Shown: in pieces, positions 5,064 to 5,157 of the stretch | Numbering within the stretch: the stretch's first letter is position 1 | Layout of the letters: each line of letters begins with the position of its first letter | Source of the DNA: Oscillospiraceae bacterium | Lineage (GTDB): Bacteria; Bacillota_A; Clostridia; Oscillospirales; Oscillospiraceae | Length of the DNA stretch: 5,157 bases | Direction of reading: 5' to 3' | Assembly: GCA_902789835.1 (NCBI GenBank) | Contig: CADAPN010000142.1 | Location: 1 to 5,157 of the forward strand | The notes under the pieces: model-generated | The model's database searches: none | Told to the model about the DNA's origin: nothing | Seen by the model: only the letters and a program-made list of their open reading frames with translations | Program-made: the position numbers and the translations under genes

Positions 5064-5157
5064 GTGCGCCCGGCGAGCGCACGTTCTAAAGGGTGAAAGT
5101 CCCGAGACCGCCCGGCAGTGGGAAGGTCATAGCCAAAGCCAAGGGTGTCCGCTGCGA
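5064..5157 (+). mobile_element. 5' end of a group II intron (probably bacterial class IIC), cut by the window edge
   Basis: The segment opens with GTGCG, the conserved group II intron 5' end, and continues with GCCCGGC, the hairpin AGGGTGAAAGTCCCG (starting 5089), a GACC/GGTC-bounded hairpin, and CAAGGGTGTCCG near the window end. From memory, these blocks occur in the same order in domain I of class IIC introns such as the Oceanobacillus iheyensis intron. The position 6 bases after a terminator stem (5027-5057) is the classic class IIC target, which is recognised by its hairpin. Only the first 94 bases are present: the rest of domain I, any reverse transcriptase/maturase in domain IV, domain V and the 3' end lie outside, so activity cannot be judged. 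The intron is on the same strand as the gene before it but does not interrupt coding sequence. Confidence 0.88.

Overview
The window looks like chromosomal DNA of a moderately GC-rich member of the Clostridia (Firmicutes), probably an uncultured gut Lachnospiraceae- or Oscillospiraceae-type bacterium. The evidence is the strong AGGAGG-type ribosome binding sites, the sigma-A-like promoters with 17-bp spacers, a DUF2974/Mbeg1-like hydrolase, a secreted thioredoxin-like/SpaA-like fusion protein, and a bacterial group IIC-type intron placed behind a terminator hairpin. The organism assignment is inference from gene families and signals only.

Layout, left to right. (1) 1-483 is a complete small transcription unit: two candidate promoters, a palindrome at the first one, a 73-residue protein of unknown function (163-384, +), and a strong intrinsic terminator (447-483). 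(2) 560-2091, minus strand, holds a two-gene unit read from a good promoter at 2091-2063: an orphan oligopeptide/dipeptide-type ABC ATPase (1170-2030), followed after about 25 bases by a calcineurin-like metallophosphoesterase (560-1144). (3) 2159-3395, plus strand, diverges from that unit and encodes a cytoplasmic alpha/beta-hydrolase of the Mbeg1-like (DUF2974) family with its own promoter. (4) 3483-5057, plus strand, holds two candidate promoters, a secreted 451-residue protein (N-terminal domain of unknown function, TlpA/ResA-like thioredoxin domain with CGPC, C-terminal SpaA/Cna-B-like domain) and a terminator hairpin. (5) 5064-5157 is the 5' end of a group II intron that runs out of the window, inserted 6 bases after the terminator stem, as class IIC introns do.

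The most interesting signal is regulatory. The 73-residue gene and the secreted thioredoxin-like gene lie about 3.4 kb apart and have unrelated products, yet both have a direct repeat of GTGACA with an 11-bp period, placed at exactly the same distance from the -10 box, with no recognisable -35 box. This is the geometry of promoters activated by OmpR/PhoB-family response regulators and suggests a shared regulon. No RNA genes, CRISPR arrays or complete insertion sequences were seen. The genes are not one pathway; they are four independent transcription units.
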